From positions 1 through 64,000 of the forward strand of contig NZ_JNXC01000037.1 of the NCBI RefSeq assembly GCF_000716595.1: 64,000 bases of DNA, read 5' to 3'. The stretch's first letter is position 1; each line of letters begins with the position of its first letter. This DNA comes from Saccharothrix sp. NRRL B-16314 (GTDB taxonomy: Bacteria; Actinomycetota; Actinomycetes; Mycobacteriales; Pseudonocardiaceae). Positions 18,751 through 26,665 of the stretch are shown here, piece after piece. The position numbers and the translations under genes are program-made. The notes beneath the pieces were generated by a model. The model was not told the origin of the DNA. It worked only from the letters and a program-made list of their open reading frames with translations, and did not search any database.

Positions 18751-19848
18751 TCAGTCGAGATCGGCGAGCAGCAGCCCGCTGCGCGGCTTGGGCGTGAAGT
18801 AGGTGCTCTTGCGGGGCATCCGGCCGCCCGCCGCGTGCACCGCCAGCACGTCCGCGAGCGGCACGGGCGCGATCAGCAGCAGGGCGTCCGCGTCGACGGG
18901 CGCGCCGCCGGTCACCGGGCGCACGTGCGGGCTCTCCGGGTCGAGCCCGAGCGCCTTGTCCAGCAGCACGGTCTCCACGAACGCGTGGTCGGCGCCCGGC
19001 GGCAGCTCGACCCGCACGGCGCTCGAACCGGCCACCGCGACCACCACCCCCGGCGACGGGCGGGTCGTGGCGTCGACCTGCGTCACCCTCAGCCCGGCCG
19101 AGCGCCACGCGGCGGTGAGGTCGGCCAACGTCAGCCCGGTGCCCGCCAACGCCCGGTGGATCGGCCCGATCCGGAGGTCGGGACCGGCGGTGACCAGCGC
19201 CAGCAGGCCGGACAGCCCGGCCGTCGCGGCCACCCGGTGGTTGCCGTCGGCCACCATCAGCGGGTGCTCCCCGGCGGCGGCGAGCAGGGCGTCCTGGCGT
19301 TCGCCCGGTCCGACCAGCCACAGCCAGTGCCGCCGCCCGCCGGGGTCGACCACGGACACGGCGGGCTCGTCGTCCACCTGCGCCACGAGCTCCGTCAGCC
19401 GGACTTCACGGCCCACCGGCACGAGCATCGCCGCGCTCGTCAGGCAGCCGAGGCCGGACAGCACCCGGGTGCGCTCGGCGACGACGTCCGGGTAGACGTC
19501 CTCGGTGTGCCCGACCGCCGCCGGGTCGACCATGCACAGCAGCCCGTACGCGGTGCCGTCCGGGCCGTCCACCCGGTAGGGCGCGACCACGTCCCGCACC
19601 TCGCGGTAGGCGCTGCGACGCAGGTGGGCGAGTTCGGCGCGGGCCTGGGGCAGGGCGTCGAGCAGGCTCGACCCGGCGGCCAGCGCGGCGGGCGTGCGGT
19701 GCGGGTGCTGCACGGCGAGGAGCGTGCCGGGCCGGGCGCGGGCCAGTGCGGCGACGATCCGCTCCGGCTCGGCGAACTCGTCCACGTCCGGTCCGGGCAC
19801 CCGGTCCCGCACCACCCATCCCCGGCTGATCGACCGAACACGTGTCAT
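18751..19848 (-). CDS. DUF1015 family protein
   Basis: A 365-residue protein matching the DUF1015 family by the HPHRTP and ADGNHR strings and the C-terminal signature RKSTYFTPKPRSGLLL. The family is conserved across bacteria and its biochemical role is not established to my knowledge; several members sit near serine or nucleotide metabolism genes. It is soluble with no signal peptide. It diverges from the KhtT-like gene across a 21-base gap, so their promoters must overlap. Confidence 0.85.
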   Translation of the reverse strand: MTRVRSISRGWVVRDRVPGPDVDEFAEPERIVAALARARPGTLLAVQHPHRTPAALAAGSSLLDALPQARAELAHLRRSAYREVRDVVAPYRVDGPDGTAYGLLCMVDPAAVGHTEDVYPDVVAERTRVLSGLGCLTSAAMLVPVGREVRLTELVAQVDDEPAVSVVDPGGRRHWLWLVGPGERQDALLAAAGEHPLMVADGNHRVAATAGLSGLLALVTAGPDLRIGPIHRALAGTGLTLADLTAAWRSAGLRVTQVDATTRPSPGVVVAVAGSSAVRVELPPGADHAFVETVLLDKALGLDPESPHVRPVTGGAPVDADALLLIAPVPLADVLAVHAAGGRMPRKSTYFTPKPRSGLLLADLD

Positions 19849-19869
19849 CCGCAGATTATGATCGGACGG

Positions 19870-20352
19870 GTGAACGTCGAGGTGACGCCGCTACCGGGGA
19901 TCGGCACCCGCCAGGACTTCGTGATCCGCGCGGGCCGTCGGATCGGGGTGATCACGCACCGTGACGGCAAGTTCGAGCTGATCGTGTCGCACGAGGACGA
20001 CCCTGACGGCTGCGCGGCCTCGATCGCGTTGACGCCGTCGGAGGCGAGCACCCTGGCCGGTCTGCTCGGTTCACCGCAGCTGGTGGCGCACCTGGAGGAG
20101 CAGCACCGCGAGGTCGCGGGCATCTCCACCAAGCAGTTCCCGATCATCCCCGGCTCCCGGTTCGACGGCAGCCCGCTGTCCGAGACGGAGCTGCGCACCC
20201 GCACCGGCGCGTCCATCGTCGCCGTCGTGCGCGCCGGTTCGGTGCACCCGTCGCCTCGCCCGGACTTCGTGTTCGCGGGCGGTGACCTCGTCGTCGTGGT
20301 CGGCACGTCGGACGGCCTGACAGCCGCCGCCGAGTTGCTGGGTGGTGGCTGA
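19870..20352 (+). CDS. KhtT-like TrkA-C regulatory subunit
   Basis: A 160-residue soluble protein. The first half (VTPLPGIGTRQDF, RRIGVITHRDGKFELIV) matches the KhtT N-terminal domain, and the second half (residues of about 75-155, ending GGDLVVVVGTSDGL) is a TrkA-C/RCK_C nucleotide-binding domain. In Bacillus KhtTU, KhtT gates the antiporter KhtU in response to pH and c-di-AMP. The next gene is a KhtU homologue 5 bases on. GTG 19870 fits family N-termini; ATG 19858 in frame is the alternative. Confidence 0.85.
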   Translation: MNVEVTPLPGIGTRQDFVIRAGRRIGVITHRDGKFELIVSHEDDPDGCAASIALTPSEASTLAGLLGSPQLVAHLEEQHREVAGISTKQFPIIPGSRFDGSPLSETELRTRTGASIVAVVRAGSVHPSPRPDFVFAGGDLVVVVGTSDGLTAAAELLGGG

Positions 20353-20357
20353 ACACC

Positions 20358-21542
20358 TTGCACAACACCGCAATCGCACTGATCCAACTGGGTGCGGTCT
20401 TCTTCGGGCTGGGCCTGCTCGGCAAGATGGCGTGGCGGATCGGCATCTCCCCGATCCCGCTCTACCTGATCGGCGGCCTGGCCTTCGGGCAGGGCGGCCT
20501 GGTGCCGCTGCACGGCATCGAGGAGTTCTCGCACATCTCCAGCGAGATCGGCGTGATCCTGCTGCTGCTCCTGCTCGGCCTGGAGTACTCGGCCGCCGAG
20601 CTGATGACGGGGCTGAAGCGGTCGTGGACGGCCGGCGTCGTGGACATCGTGCTGAACGCGACGCCGGGCGTGATCGCCGCGCTGGTCCTGGGCTGGGGAC
20701 CGGTCGGCGCGCTGGCGATGGGCGGCGTCACCTACATCTCGTCGTCCGGGATCATCGCGAAGGTGCTCGGCGACCTGGGCCGGCTGGGCAACCGGGAGAC
20801 GCCGGTGGTGCTGTCGGTGCTGGTGTTCGAGGACCTGGCGATGGCGGTGTATCTGCCGATCCTGACCGCGGTGCTGGCGGGCGTGAGCTTCGTCGGCGGG
20901 CTGACCGCGGTGGGCGTCTCGTTGGTCGCGATCACCATCGTCCTGGTCATCGCGCTGAAGTTCGGCCGGTACGTGTCGGCTTTGGTGGACAGCCCCGAGC
21001 CCGAGGTGTTCCTGCTCAAGGTGCTGGGCGCGGCGCTGCTGGTCGCGGGCGTGGCGTCGGAGTTGCAGGTGTCCGCGGCCGTGGGCGCGTTCCTGCTGGG
21101 CATCGCGATCTCGGGGTCGACGGCGGAGAACGCCACCCGGATGCTGGAGCCGTTGCGCGACCTGTTCGCGGCGATGTTCTTCGTGGTGTTCGGGTTGAAC
21201 ACGGACCCGGCTTCGATCCCGCCGGTGCTGGGCTGGGCGGTCGCGCTGGCCGTGGTGACGACGTTGACGAAGGTCGCCACCGGGTGGTGGGCGGCGCGAC
21301 GGCAGGGCATCGGCCGGATGGGCCGGGCGCGGGCGGGCGCGGCGCTGGTGGCGCGCGGCGAGTTCTCGATCGTGATCGCGTCGCTCACGGTGGCGTCCGG
21401 CGCGGTGGACGGCGAGTTGGCGGCGCTGGCGACGGCGTACGTGCTCCTCATGGCCGTGGTGGGTCCGGTCGCCGCCCGCGTGGTGGAGCCGTTGGCGCGG
21501 AAGTTCACCCGGAAGGCCGGGACGAGCACCGCGGTGGGGTGA
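20358..21542 (+). CDS. KhtU-like CPA2 K+/H+ antiporter
   Basis: A 394-residue membrane protein with about 12 transmembrane segments of the Na+/H+ exchanger (CPA2) family, for example IGVILLLLLLGLEY and VFEDLAMAVYLPIL (the conserved acidic pair in the ion site), then LQVSAAVGAFLLGIAI. It lacks the RCK_N domain of KefB/KefC, which fits the use of a separate TrkA-C subunit encoded just upstream. It is expected to export K+ in exchange for protons. It starts at TTG 20358, 5 bases after the khtT-like stop. Confidence 0.88.
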   Translation: MHNTAIALIQLGAVFFGLGLLGKMAWRIGISPIPLYLIGGLAFGQGGLVPLHGIEEFSHISSEIGVILLLLLLGLEYSAAELMTGLKRSWTAGVVDIVLNATPGVIAALVLGWGPVGALAMGGVTYISSSGIIAKVLGDLGRLGNRETPVVLSVLVFEDLAMAVYLPILTAVLAGVSFVGGLTAVGVSLVAITIVLVIALKFGRYVSALVDSPEPEVFLLKVLGAALLVAGVASELQVSAAVGAFLLGIAISGSTAENATRMLEPLRDLFAAMFFVVFGLNTDPASIPPVLGWAVALAVVTTLTKVATGWWAARRQGIGRMGRARAGAALVARGEFSIVIASLTVASGAVDGELAALATAYVLLMAVVGPVAARVVEPLARKFTRKAGTSTAVG

Positions 21543-21682
21543 CCTGTATCTCCTGCCGGTCCGGTGCCTCCACTAGGGCATACGAACCACGTTTGCGCCA
21601 GGGGCCAACTCTTACGGCCGATTGAGTACAAGCGTGATCCGGGGTTAAACCTGACTGCATTCCCACCCCGAAGGGGGTCGTC

Positions 21683-22870
21683 ATGTCACAACCAACGGGC
21701 GCCGAGACCACTGGCCGTTATCTGGTGCTCCTCGAGGACAAATCGGTCGCGGCCGGTGCGCGGGAGATGAGCCGCGTCGCCGGCATCAGCACCGCCGGCA
21801 GCGCGGATTCCGCGACCAGGGAAGAACTCGCCGCAGCGGACGGCGTGATCTTCCAGGACTTGGGCATCGCCGTCGTCGACGCGACGCCGGACCAGGTCGC
21901 CAGGCTGACCGAGGCCGCCGCGGCGCCCGGTCCGATCTCCGTGGTCGAGGCCGAACGGGTCGTGCACGCCTACACCGTCACCGACGAGGCCGCGGCGCCT
22001 CCCGTGGACGAGTCCGTGTTCACCTGGGGCCTGCAGGCCGTGGGCGCGAACCTCAGCACGGTCACCGGCAAGGGCATCCGGGTCGCCGTGCTGGACACCG
22101 GTTTCACGGTCGCGCACCCGGACTTCGCGGGCCGCACCGCGGTCACGCAATCGTTCATCACGGGTGAGACGGTGGACGACGCGCACGGACACGGCACGCA
22201 CTGCATCGGCAGCGCCACCGGTCCGCGTCAGCCCGCCGGCGGCGGCCCTGGCTACGGGGTCGCGTTCGAGGCCGAGATCTACGCGGGGAAGGTGCTGTCG
22301 AACGCGGGCTCCGGCTCGGACAGCGGCATCCTCGCCGGCATCGAGTGGGCCATCGCGAACGGCTGCGCGGTCATCTCGATGTCGCTCGGCGCGGCCGTCC
22401 GGCCGGGCACGCCGCACTCGCAGATCTTCGAGCAGGCCGCCACGCGGGCGTTGAGCAAGGGCACGCTGATCATCGCGGCGGCCGGCAACGAGAGCAGGCG
22501 GCCGGGGCGGGTCAACCCGGTCGGCCACCCGGCGAACTGCCCGTCGATCCTCTCCGTCGGCGCGATCGACGTGCAGCGCGCGATCGCTCCGTTCTCCTGC
22601 GGGACGGTGGACACCATCGGCCAGGTCGACCTCGTCGGTCCGGGCGTGGACGTCTACTCCAGCTGGAACAAGGAGGACGGCGGCCTCGGCATGCGCAAGC
22701 GCATCTCGGGCACGAGCATGGCGACGCCGCACGTCGCGGGCGTGGCGGCGCTCATCGCGGAGAAGTACGGCTCGCGCGGGTGGGAGCTGTGGGCCAGGTT
22801 GTCGCAATCCGCTCGTCGTCTGGGCTTGCCTTCCACGGATGTGGGTGCAGGATTGGTGCAAACCCCCTGA
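21683..22870 (+). CDS. Leaderless S8 family subtilisin-like serine protease
   Basis: The 395-residue protein has an N-terminal I9-like propeptide (RYLVLLEDKSVAAG to VEAERVVHAY, residues of about 12-97) and a full subtilase domain: Asp in AVLDTGF near 136, His in HGHGTHCIGS near 168, the Asn-bearing IIAAAGNES oxyanion region, and Ser in GTSMATPHVAG near 342. No signal peptide or Tat motif is present, so it either acts inside the cell or leaves by an unrecognised route. A small propeptide-like gene follows 19 bases later. The start is ATG 21683 behind GAAGGGGG. Substrate is unknown. Confidence 0.9.
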   Translation: MSQPTGAETTGRYLVLLEDKSVAAGAREMSRVAGISTAGSADSATREELAAADGVIFQDLGIAVVDATPDQVARLTEAAAAPGPISVVEAERVVHAYTVTDEAAAPPVDESVFTWGLQAVGANLSTVTGKGIRVAVLDTGFTVAHPDFAGRTAVTQSFITGETVDDAHGHGTHCIGSATGPRQPAGGGPGYGVAFEAEIYAGKVLSNAGSGSDSGILAGIEWAIANGCAVISMSLGAAVRPGTPHSQIFEQAATRALSKGTLIIAAAGNESRRPGRVNPVGHPANCPSILSVGAIDVQRAIAPFSCGTVDTIGQVDLVGPGVDVYSSWNKEDGGLGMRKRISGTSMATPHVAGVAALIAEKYGSRGWELWARLSQSARRLGLPSTDVGAGLVQTP

Positions 22871-22889
22871 CGCCCTGACGGAGGCGCCC

Positions 22890-23120
22890 GTGGACAAGGT
22901 CGTGGTCTCGGTCGCCGACGACAGCCTGGACGACCTGCCCACCGTGGTGTCCGCGTTGCGCGACGCCGGGATGGTGGTGGAGGACGTGCTGGAGACGCTG
23001 GGTGTGGTCACCGGGTCGGTCGCCCCCGATGTGGGAGCCCTGCTCGGGGCCGTGCCCGGCGTCTCGCGCGTGGAGGTGGACCGCGACGACGTGCGGCTGC
23101 CTCCGATCCCGGAGGCGTGA
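22890..23120 (+). CDS. Small I9/propeptide-like companion of the subtilase
   Basis: A 76-residue protein starting at GTG 22890 with an ideal GGAGG five bases upstream. Its pattern (VVVSVADDSLDDLPTVVSAL, an AGMVVEDVLETLGVVTGSV middle, ending GVSRVEVDRDDVRLPP) suggests the beta-alpha-beta-beta-alpha-beta fold of subtilisin propeptides (inhibitor I9). The C-terminal VEVDRDDV resembles the end of I9 domains. Similar small genes beside actinobacterial S8 proteases are often labelled ketohydroxyglutarate aldolase, which its size and sequence do not support. I infer an inhibitor or folding chaperone for the upstream protease. Confidence 0.7.
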   Translation: MDKVVVSVADDSLDDLPTVVSALRDAGMVVEDVLETLGVVTGSVAPDVGALLGAVPGVSRVEVDRDDVRLPPIPEA

Positions 23121-23251
23121 CCGGGCCCCGCCGGTGACGGTGCGCATTTTACCCGGCTTACACCACCCGCTCGGGGGATGCGGGGTTTGATCCGACCACT
23201 TCGGGTAACCGGTTCCAGAGACGAACGGGTCGTCCGAGGAGGTCGAAGACG

Positions 23252-24235
23252 ATGAAAGCCCTGCTCGCCGCGCAGACGGTGCAGGCTCAAGGCATCGGTG
23301 ACGCAGCCGGTGACGCCCTGCGCAACGTGGTGACCTTCCTGCCGAAACTCGTCGGGTTCCTCGTCGTGCTGCTCATCGGGTGGATCATCGCCCGGGTGCT
23401 GCGCTCGGCGGTGAACAAGGTGTTGGAGCGGCTTCACTTCGACCGCGCGGTGCAGCGCGGTGGGATCGGCGACGCGTTGGCGCGCTCGAAGTTCGACGCG
23501 TCGGGCCTGGTCGCCCAGATCGTGTACTACGCCGTGCTGCTGATCGCGCTCCAGGTGGCGTTCGGCGTCTTCGGGTCGAACCCGGTCAGCGACCTGCTGA
23601 ACCAGATCGTGGCCTGGCTGCCGCGGGCGATCGTCGCGATCGTCATCATCGTGGTCGCCGCCGCCGTCGCGCGGGCCGTGGGCGACATCATCTCGCGGGC
23701 GCTCGGCGGGCTGTCCTACGGTCCGACGCTCGGCAAGATCGCCTCGTGGTTCATCATCGCGCTCGGCGTGATCGCGGCCCTGAACCAGATCGGTGTCGCC
23801 ACCACGGTGACCACGCCGATCCTGATCACCATCCTGGCGACGATCGGCGGTATCGCGGTCATCGGTGTCGGCGGTGGCCTGATCAAGCCGATGCAGCAGC
23901 GCTGGGAAGGCTGGCTGACGAAGGCCGAGGCGGAGGCGCCGCAGGCCAAGGCTCAGGCGGAGGCGTACAAGCGCGGCCGTGAGGACGTGCAGCGGACGGC
24001 GACGGGTGTCTCGCCGGCCGAGCGGACGACCCGGATGACCGAGACGCCGGCGCACGCGGCGTCGATGCCGGCGGCTCCCGGCGGCCAGCCGATGAGCGGC
24101 CAGCCGATGCAGCCGGGCCAGACCATGCCGCCGGGCCAGCCGATGCAGGGTCAGCCGATGCCCCCGAACCAGCCGATGCAGGGCCGACCGGTGCAGCCGC
24201 ACCCCGGCCAGTACCCGCCGGGCGAACAGCGCTGA
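23252..24235 (+). CDS. TM-helix (mechanosensitive-channel-like) membrane protein
   Basis: A 327-residue membrane protein with repeated TM_helix (PF05552-type) units: FLPKLVGFLVVLLIGWIIA, then AIVAIVIIVVAAAVARAVGD, and a glycine-rich last helix IGGIAVIGVGGGLI. The family is related in form to small mechanosensitive channels such as CmpX. The C-terminal 80 residues are low complexity with many GQPM repeats (residues of about 275-315) and are probably a disordered cytoplasmic tail. The ATG is preceded by GAGGAGGTCGAAGACG. A strong terminator follows 40 bases after the stop. Confidence 0.8.
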   Translation: MKALLAAQTVQAQGIGDAAGDALRNVVTFLPKLVGFLVVLLIGWIIARVLRSAVNKVLERLHFDRAVQRGGIGDALARSKFDASGLVAQIVYYAVLLIALQVAFGVFGSNPVSDLLNQIVAWLPRAIVAIVIIVVAAAVARAVGDIISRALGGLSYGPTLGKIASWFIIALGVIAALNQIGVATTVTTPILITILATIGGIAVIGVGGGLIKPMQQRWEGWLTKAEAEAPQAKAQAEAYKRGREDVQRTATGVSPAERTTRMTETPAHAASMPAAPGGQPMSGQPMQPGQTMPPGQPMQGQPMPPNQPMQGRPVQPHPGQYPPGEQR

Positions 24236-24274
24236 CCGCGCCCGGTCACGGCACGCGTTAACCGGAACGCTCTC

Positions 24275-24310
24275 GCAGGGGTCCTCGCCAAGGGGACCCC
24301 TGCTTTTATT
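24275..24310 (+). terminator. Rho-independent terminator, copy 1 of a repeated module
   Basis: A 10-bp perfect stem (GCAGGGGTCC, 24275-24284, with 24294-24303) and 9-base loop followed by TTTTATTCTT. It ends the TM-helix gene. A near-identical hairpin occurs at 28868-28905. Confidence 0.85.
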
Positions 24311-24353
24311 CTTCCCGAAGGGGCCGACAAGCCGGGGGTCGCGCGGACGCCGA

Positions 24354-24642
24354 TGTGGACAACCGGCGGGGCTGTGGACAACCGGCGAGGCGTTGACACG
24401 GCAAGGGGTGGACACCGCAAGGCAGCGGACACCGCGAGGGGGTGGACACGACCTGGCACGGACACCGCGAGGCGCGGACACCGGCCGAGCACGGACACCG
24501 CGAGGCGTGGACACCGCGAGTGGTGGACCGAGTGGTGGACACCGGCGAGGCGCGGACACCGGCCAGGCGTGACACCGCAGGAATGGACCGGCCAGGCGTG
24601 ACACCGCGGGGGTGGACCGGCCAGGCGTGGACAACCGTGGGG
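24354..24642. repeat. Minisatellite opening with two DnaA-box-like sites
   Basis: About 17 imperfect head-to-tail units of 12-19 bases around YGGACACCGCGAGGCG fill the gap between two convergent genes. The first two units contain TGTGGACAA (24354-24362 and 24373-24381, 19 bases apart), the complement of the actinomycete DnaA-box consensus TTGTCCACA. Later units decay to GGACACC. No open frame here has a ribosome binding site. The direct repeats lack the constant repeat/unique spacer pattern of CRISPR. Confidence 0.75.
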
Positions 24643-24660
24643 CGGGTGGCCGGCCGGTCG

Positions 24661-25008
24661 TCAGCCTTCGAGCGCGGGCTGGTCGCTGCGCGACAGGTGG
24701 CAGACGGCGGCGAGTCTCAGCGTCGTCCAGTCCGCGTTCGCCCAGTCCACGATCGCCGGCACCTGCCAGCCCTGCGCCGCCGCCTCGTCGAGCACGCCCT
24801 TGGCGTACCCGGCGAGCAGCACCGCCCCCGCCACCGCCGCCGCGGGCACGCCGAACGCGAGGATGTCGCGCACCGCCGCACCGTGCTGGTCGACCGCGGC
24901 CAGCACTCCGGGCGCCAACACGCCAGAGGCCAGCACCGCCGCAATTCCGAGTTCGTCGCTCAACCGGTCCAAGAACCGGCGAGCGGGGAAGTCCCACCAA
25001 CCGCTCAC
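24661..25008 (-). CDS. Small conserved helical protein (DUF6401-like)
   Basis: A 115-residue, mostly helical and leaderless protein. The strings AAVDQHGAAVRDIL and DWANADWTTLRLAAVCHL recall a small actinobacterial family I know as DUF6401, sometimes named natural-product biosynthesis protein without biochemical support. It stands alone, convergent with the TM-helix gene and divergent from the next gene. Function is unknown. The family assignment is from memory. Confidence 0.6.
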   Translation of the reverse strand: MSGWWDFPARRFLDRLSDELGIAAVLASGVLAPGVLAAVDQHGAAVRDILAFGVPAAAVAGAVLLAGYAKGVLDEAAAQGWQVPAIVDWANADWTTLRLAAVCHLSRSDQPALEG

Positions 25009-25112
25009 AAGCCCGACACCCTACGCTGTGCGAGGCAATCGACCCACCATCGAACACGTGTTCTATGATCACGCGGGGGTCGAGCCGGATGCGCAGAGAG
25101 GAAAACGAGAAC

Positions 25113-25526
25113 GTGCAGGCGGACACGCCCGTGGAGCAGGAAGAGACGGTGGACGCCGAGGCGCCCGCCGCACCCGTGCAGCAGGAGGTCGCACCCGTGC
25201 CGCAGGAAGAGCCCGAGGCCAAGCCCGTGAAGCGGGCCAAGTCGACGGCCAAGAAGACCCGCACGGTCGAGCTCACGCTGACCGTCACCGGGACCGCCGA
25301 CGGCGAGTGGCAGGCCGACCTGGTGCACGGCACCAAGCGGGTCGTGCAGGGCCTCTCGATCTCGGCCGCGGCCGTGTCGCGGGCGGCCAAGGAGTTGCAC
25401 GACGACATCGCCGGCGGTATCGACGAGGTCATCGAGGCGGCCCGCACCCAGCACCGCACGCGGATGGAGGAGCTGGAGGCCGAGCTCGCGAAGGTCAAGG
25501 CCGCGCTGGCCGAGCTGAGCGACTGA
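25113..25526 (+). CDS. Hypothetical protein with C-terminal coiled coil
   Basis: About 137 residues with three parts. An acidic, Pro/Ala/Gln-rich N-terminus (residues 1-30) is followed by a basic linker (KPVKRAKSTAKKTRT). A compact domain (VELTLTVTGTADGEWQADL to KELHDDIAGGIDEVI) comes next, then a coiled coil (RMEELEAELAKVKAALAEL). I do not recognise the family. It looks like a soluble, possibly nucleic-acid-associated protein, which is inference from charge alone. GTG 25113 has AGAGAGG upstream; ATG 25089 in frame is equally possible. A perfect 12-bp hairpin follows the stop. Confidence 0.65.
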   Translation: MQADTPVEQEETVDAEAPAAPVQQEVAPVPQEEPEAKPVKRAKSTAKKTRTVELTLTVTGTADGEWQADLVHGTKRVVQGLSISAAAVSRAAKELHDDIAGGIDEVIEAARTQHRTRMEELEAELAKVKAALAELSD

Positions 25527-25532
25527 TCATCC

Positions 25533-25570
25533 GGACCGGGGGCCGGCCGATCACGGGTGGCCCCCGGTCC
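25533..25570 (+). terminator. GC-rich terminator hairpin
   Basis: A perfect 12-bp stem (GGACCGGGGGCC, 25533-25544, with 25559-25570) begins six bases after the stop at 25526. No U run follows, as is common in actinomycetes. Confidence 0.65.
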
Positions 25571-25574
25571 GCGA

Positions 25575-25712
25575 TGTCAGCCGTGGCAGCGGTGTTCAGC
25601 AGTGCTCAGCGGTTCCAGCAGTGCTCAGCGCGAATTCTCAGCGCCGAATCTCGGCGCAGGGTTTGTCAGCGCAGGTTTTTCAGCGCGAATTCTCAGCGCA
25701 GGATTCTCAGCG
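25575..25712. repeat. Imperfect TCAGCGC tandem repeats
   Basis: About nine short units sharing TCAGC or TCAGCGC, several as TTCTCAGCGC, spaced 10-17 bases apart. They lie between two convergent genes; the last unit includes the stop codon of the quinone oxidoreductase gene (25707-25709). Function unknown. Confidence 0.6.
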
Positions 25713-26660
25713 GGACGGGTCCAGGACCAGCTTGCCGGTCGTGCGGCGGGCCCGCAGGTCCTCGTGCGCCTGGCGCACCTCCGACAGCCCGTACTCGCCA
25801 CCCGGCACGGCCCGCAGCTCACCGGCCCGGACCAGGTCGAACAGCTCGCCCATGGCCCGGTGCACGACGCGCCCCGGCAACCTGAACGCGTGCGGCAGCC
25901 ACATGCCGACGACGGCCGTCGAGTGCACCAGCAGCCGGCCGGGCTCGACCGGGGTCGGCTGTTCCCGACTGGCCATGCCGTAGAACGCGAGCCGCCCGAA
26001 CGGCGCCAGCGCGGCGATGCTCTGGTCGGTGACGGCGCCGCCGGTCATGTCCAGCACGACGTCGACCCGCCGACCGCCGTTGGCCTCGCGCAGCACGTCC
26101 GTCATGTTCTCCGCGGTGGAGTCGACCGCGACGTCCGCGCCCAGGTCCAGCGCCAGCTTGCGCTTGTCCTCGGTGCTCGCGGTGGCGATGACCCGTCCCG
26201 CGCCCCACTTCTTCGCCAGCTGCACGGCCACCGACCCGACCCCGCCCGCGGCGGCGTGCACGACGACGCTCTCCCCCGCCTCCAGGTGGACGCTCTTGCG
26301 GAGCAGCAGCCACGCCGTCGCGCCCTGCACGACCATGCTCAACGCGGTGAGGTCGTCCACGCCTTCCGGCACGTCGAACGCGGTCGCCTCGGGCACCACG
26401 GCCTTCTCCGCGTAGCCGCCGAAGTTGGTCAGGCCGACCACGCGCCGCCCGCCCGCCGTGCCGACGACCTCGCCGCCGGGCACCAGCGGGAGCTCCATCT
26501 TCGACAGGTAGGAGTTCTCGGCCTGGTGGGTGTCCGCGTAGTTGAGGCCGGCGCGGCTGACGTCGACGAGCAGTTCGCCGGGACCGGCGACGGGTTCGGG
26601 GAGGTCGACCTGGTGGAGGACTTCCGGTCCGCCGAACTCGGTGATCTGGATGGCGCGCAC
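25707..26660 (-). CDS. Quinone oxidoreductase-like MDR (zinc-free)
   Basis: A 317-residue medium-chain dehydrogenase/reductase of the NADPH:quinone oxidoreductase type, expected to reduce quinones or alpha,beta-unsaturated carbonyls with NADPH. The N-terminal GroES-like part (RAIQITEFGGPEVL, RAGLNYADTHQAENSY) lacks the Cys/His zinc ligands of alcohol dehydrogenases. The Rossmann motif is HAAAGGVGSVAVQLAK. It starts at GTG 26660, with AAGGAGA inside the end of the preceding SDR gene, five bases after its stop, so the two are co-translated. Confidence 0.88.
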   Translation of the reverse strand: MRAIQITEFGGPEVLHQVDLPEPVAGPGELLVDVSRAGLNYADTHQAENSYLSKMELPLVPGGEVVGTAGGRRVVGLTNFGGYAEKAVVPEATAFDVPEGVDDLTALSMVVQGATAWLLLRKSVHLEAGESVVVHAAAGGVGSVAVQLAKKWGAGRVIATASTEDKRKLALDLGADVAVDSTAENMTDVLREANGGRRVDVVLDMTGGAVTDQSIAALAPFGRLAFYGMASREQPTPVEPGRLLVHSTAVVGMWLPHAFRLPGRVVHRAMGELFDLVRAGELRAVPGGEYGLSEVRQAHEDLRARRTTGKLVLDPSR

Positions 26661-26665
26661 AGTTG

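Noticed and set aside
22839..23120. Ketohydroxyglutarate aldolase for the 76-residue gene
   Set aside because: The name is sometimes attached to such genes, but the protein is far too short for an aldolase barrel and shows no Schiff-base Lys context.
24354..24642. CRISPR array
   Set aside because: Units are head-to-tail and variable in both length and sequence, with no constant repeat, no unique spacers and no cas genes nearby.
21686..25498. A 1270-codon minus-strand open frame
   Set aside because: It runs antisense across the subtilase, TM-helix and 25113 genes and through the repeat array; it is low complexity with no recognisable family.
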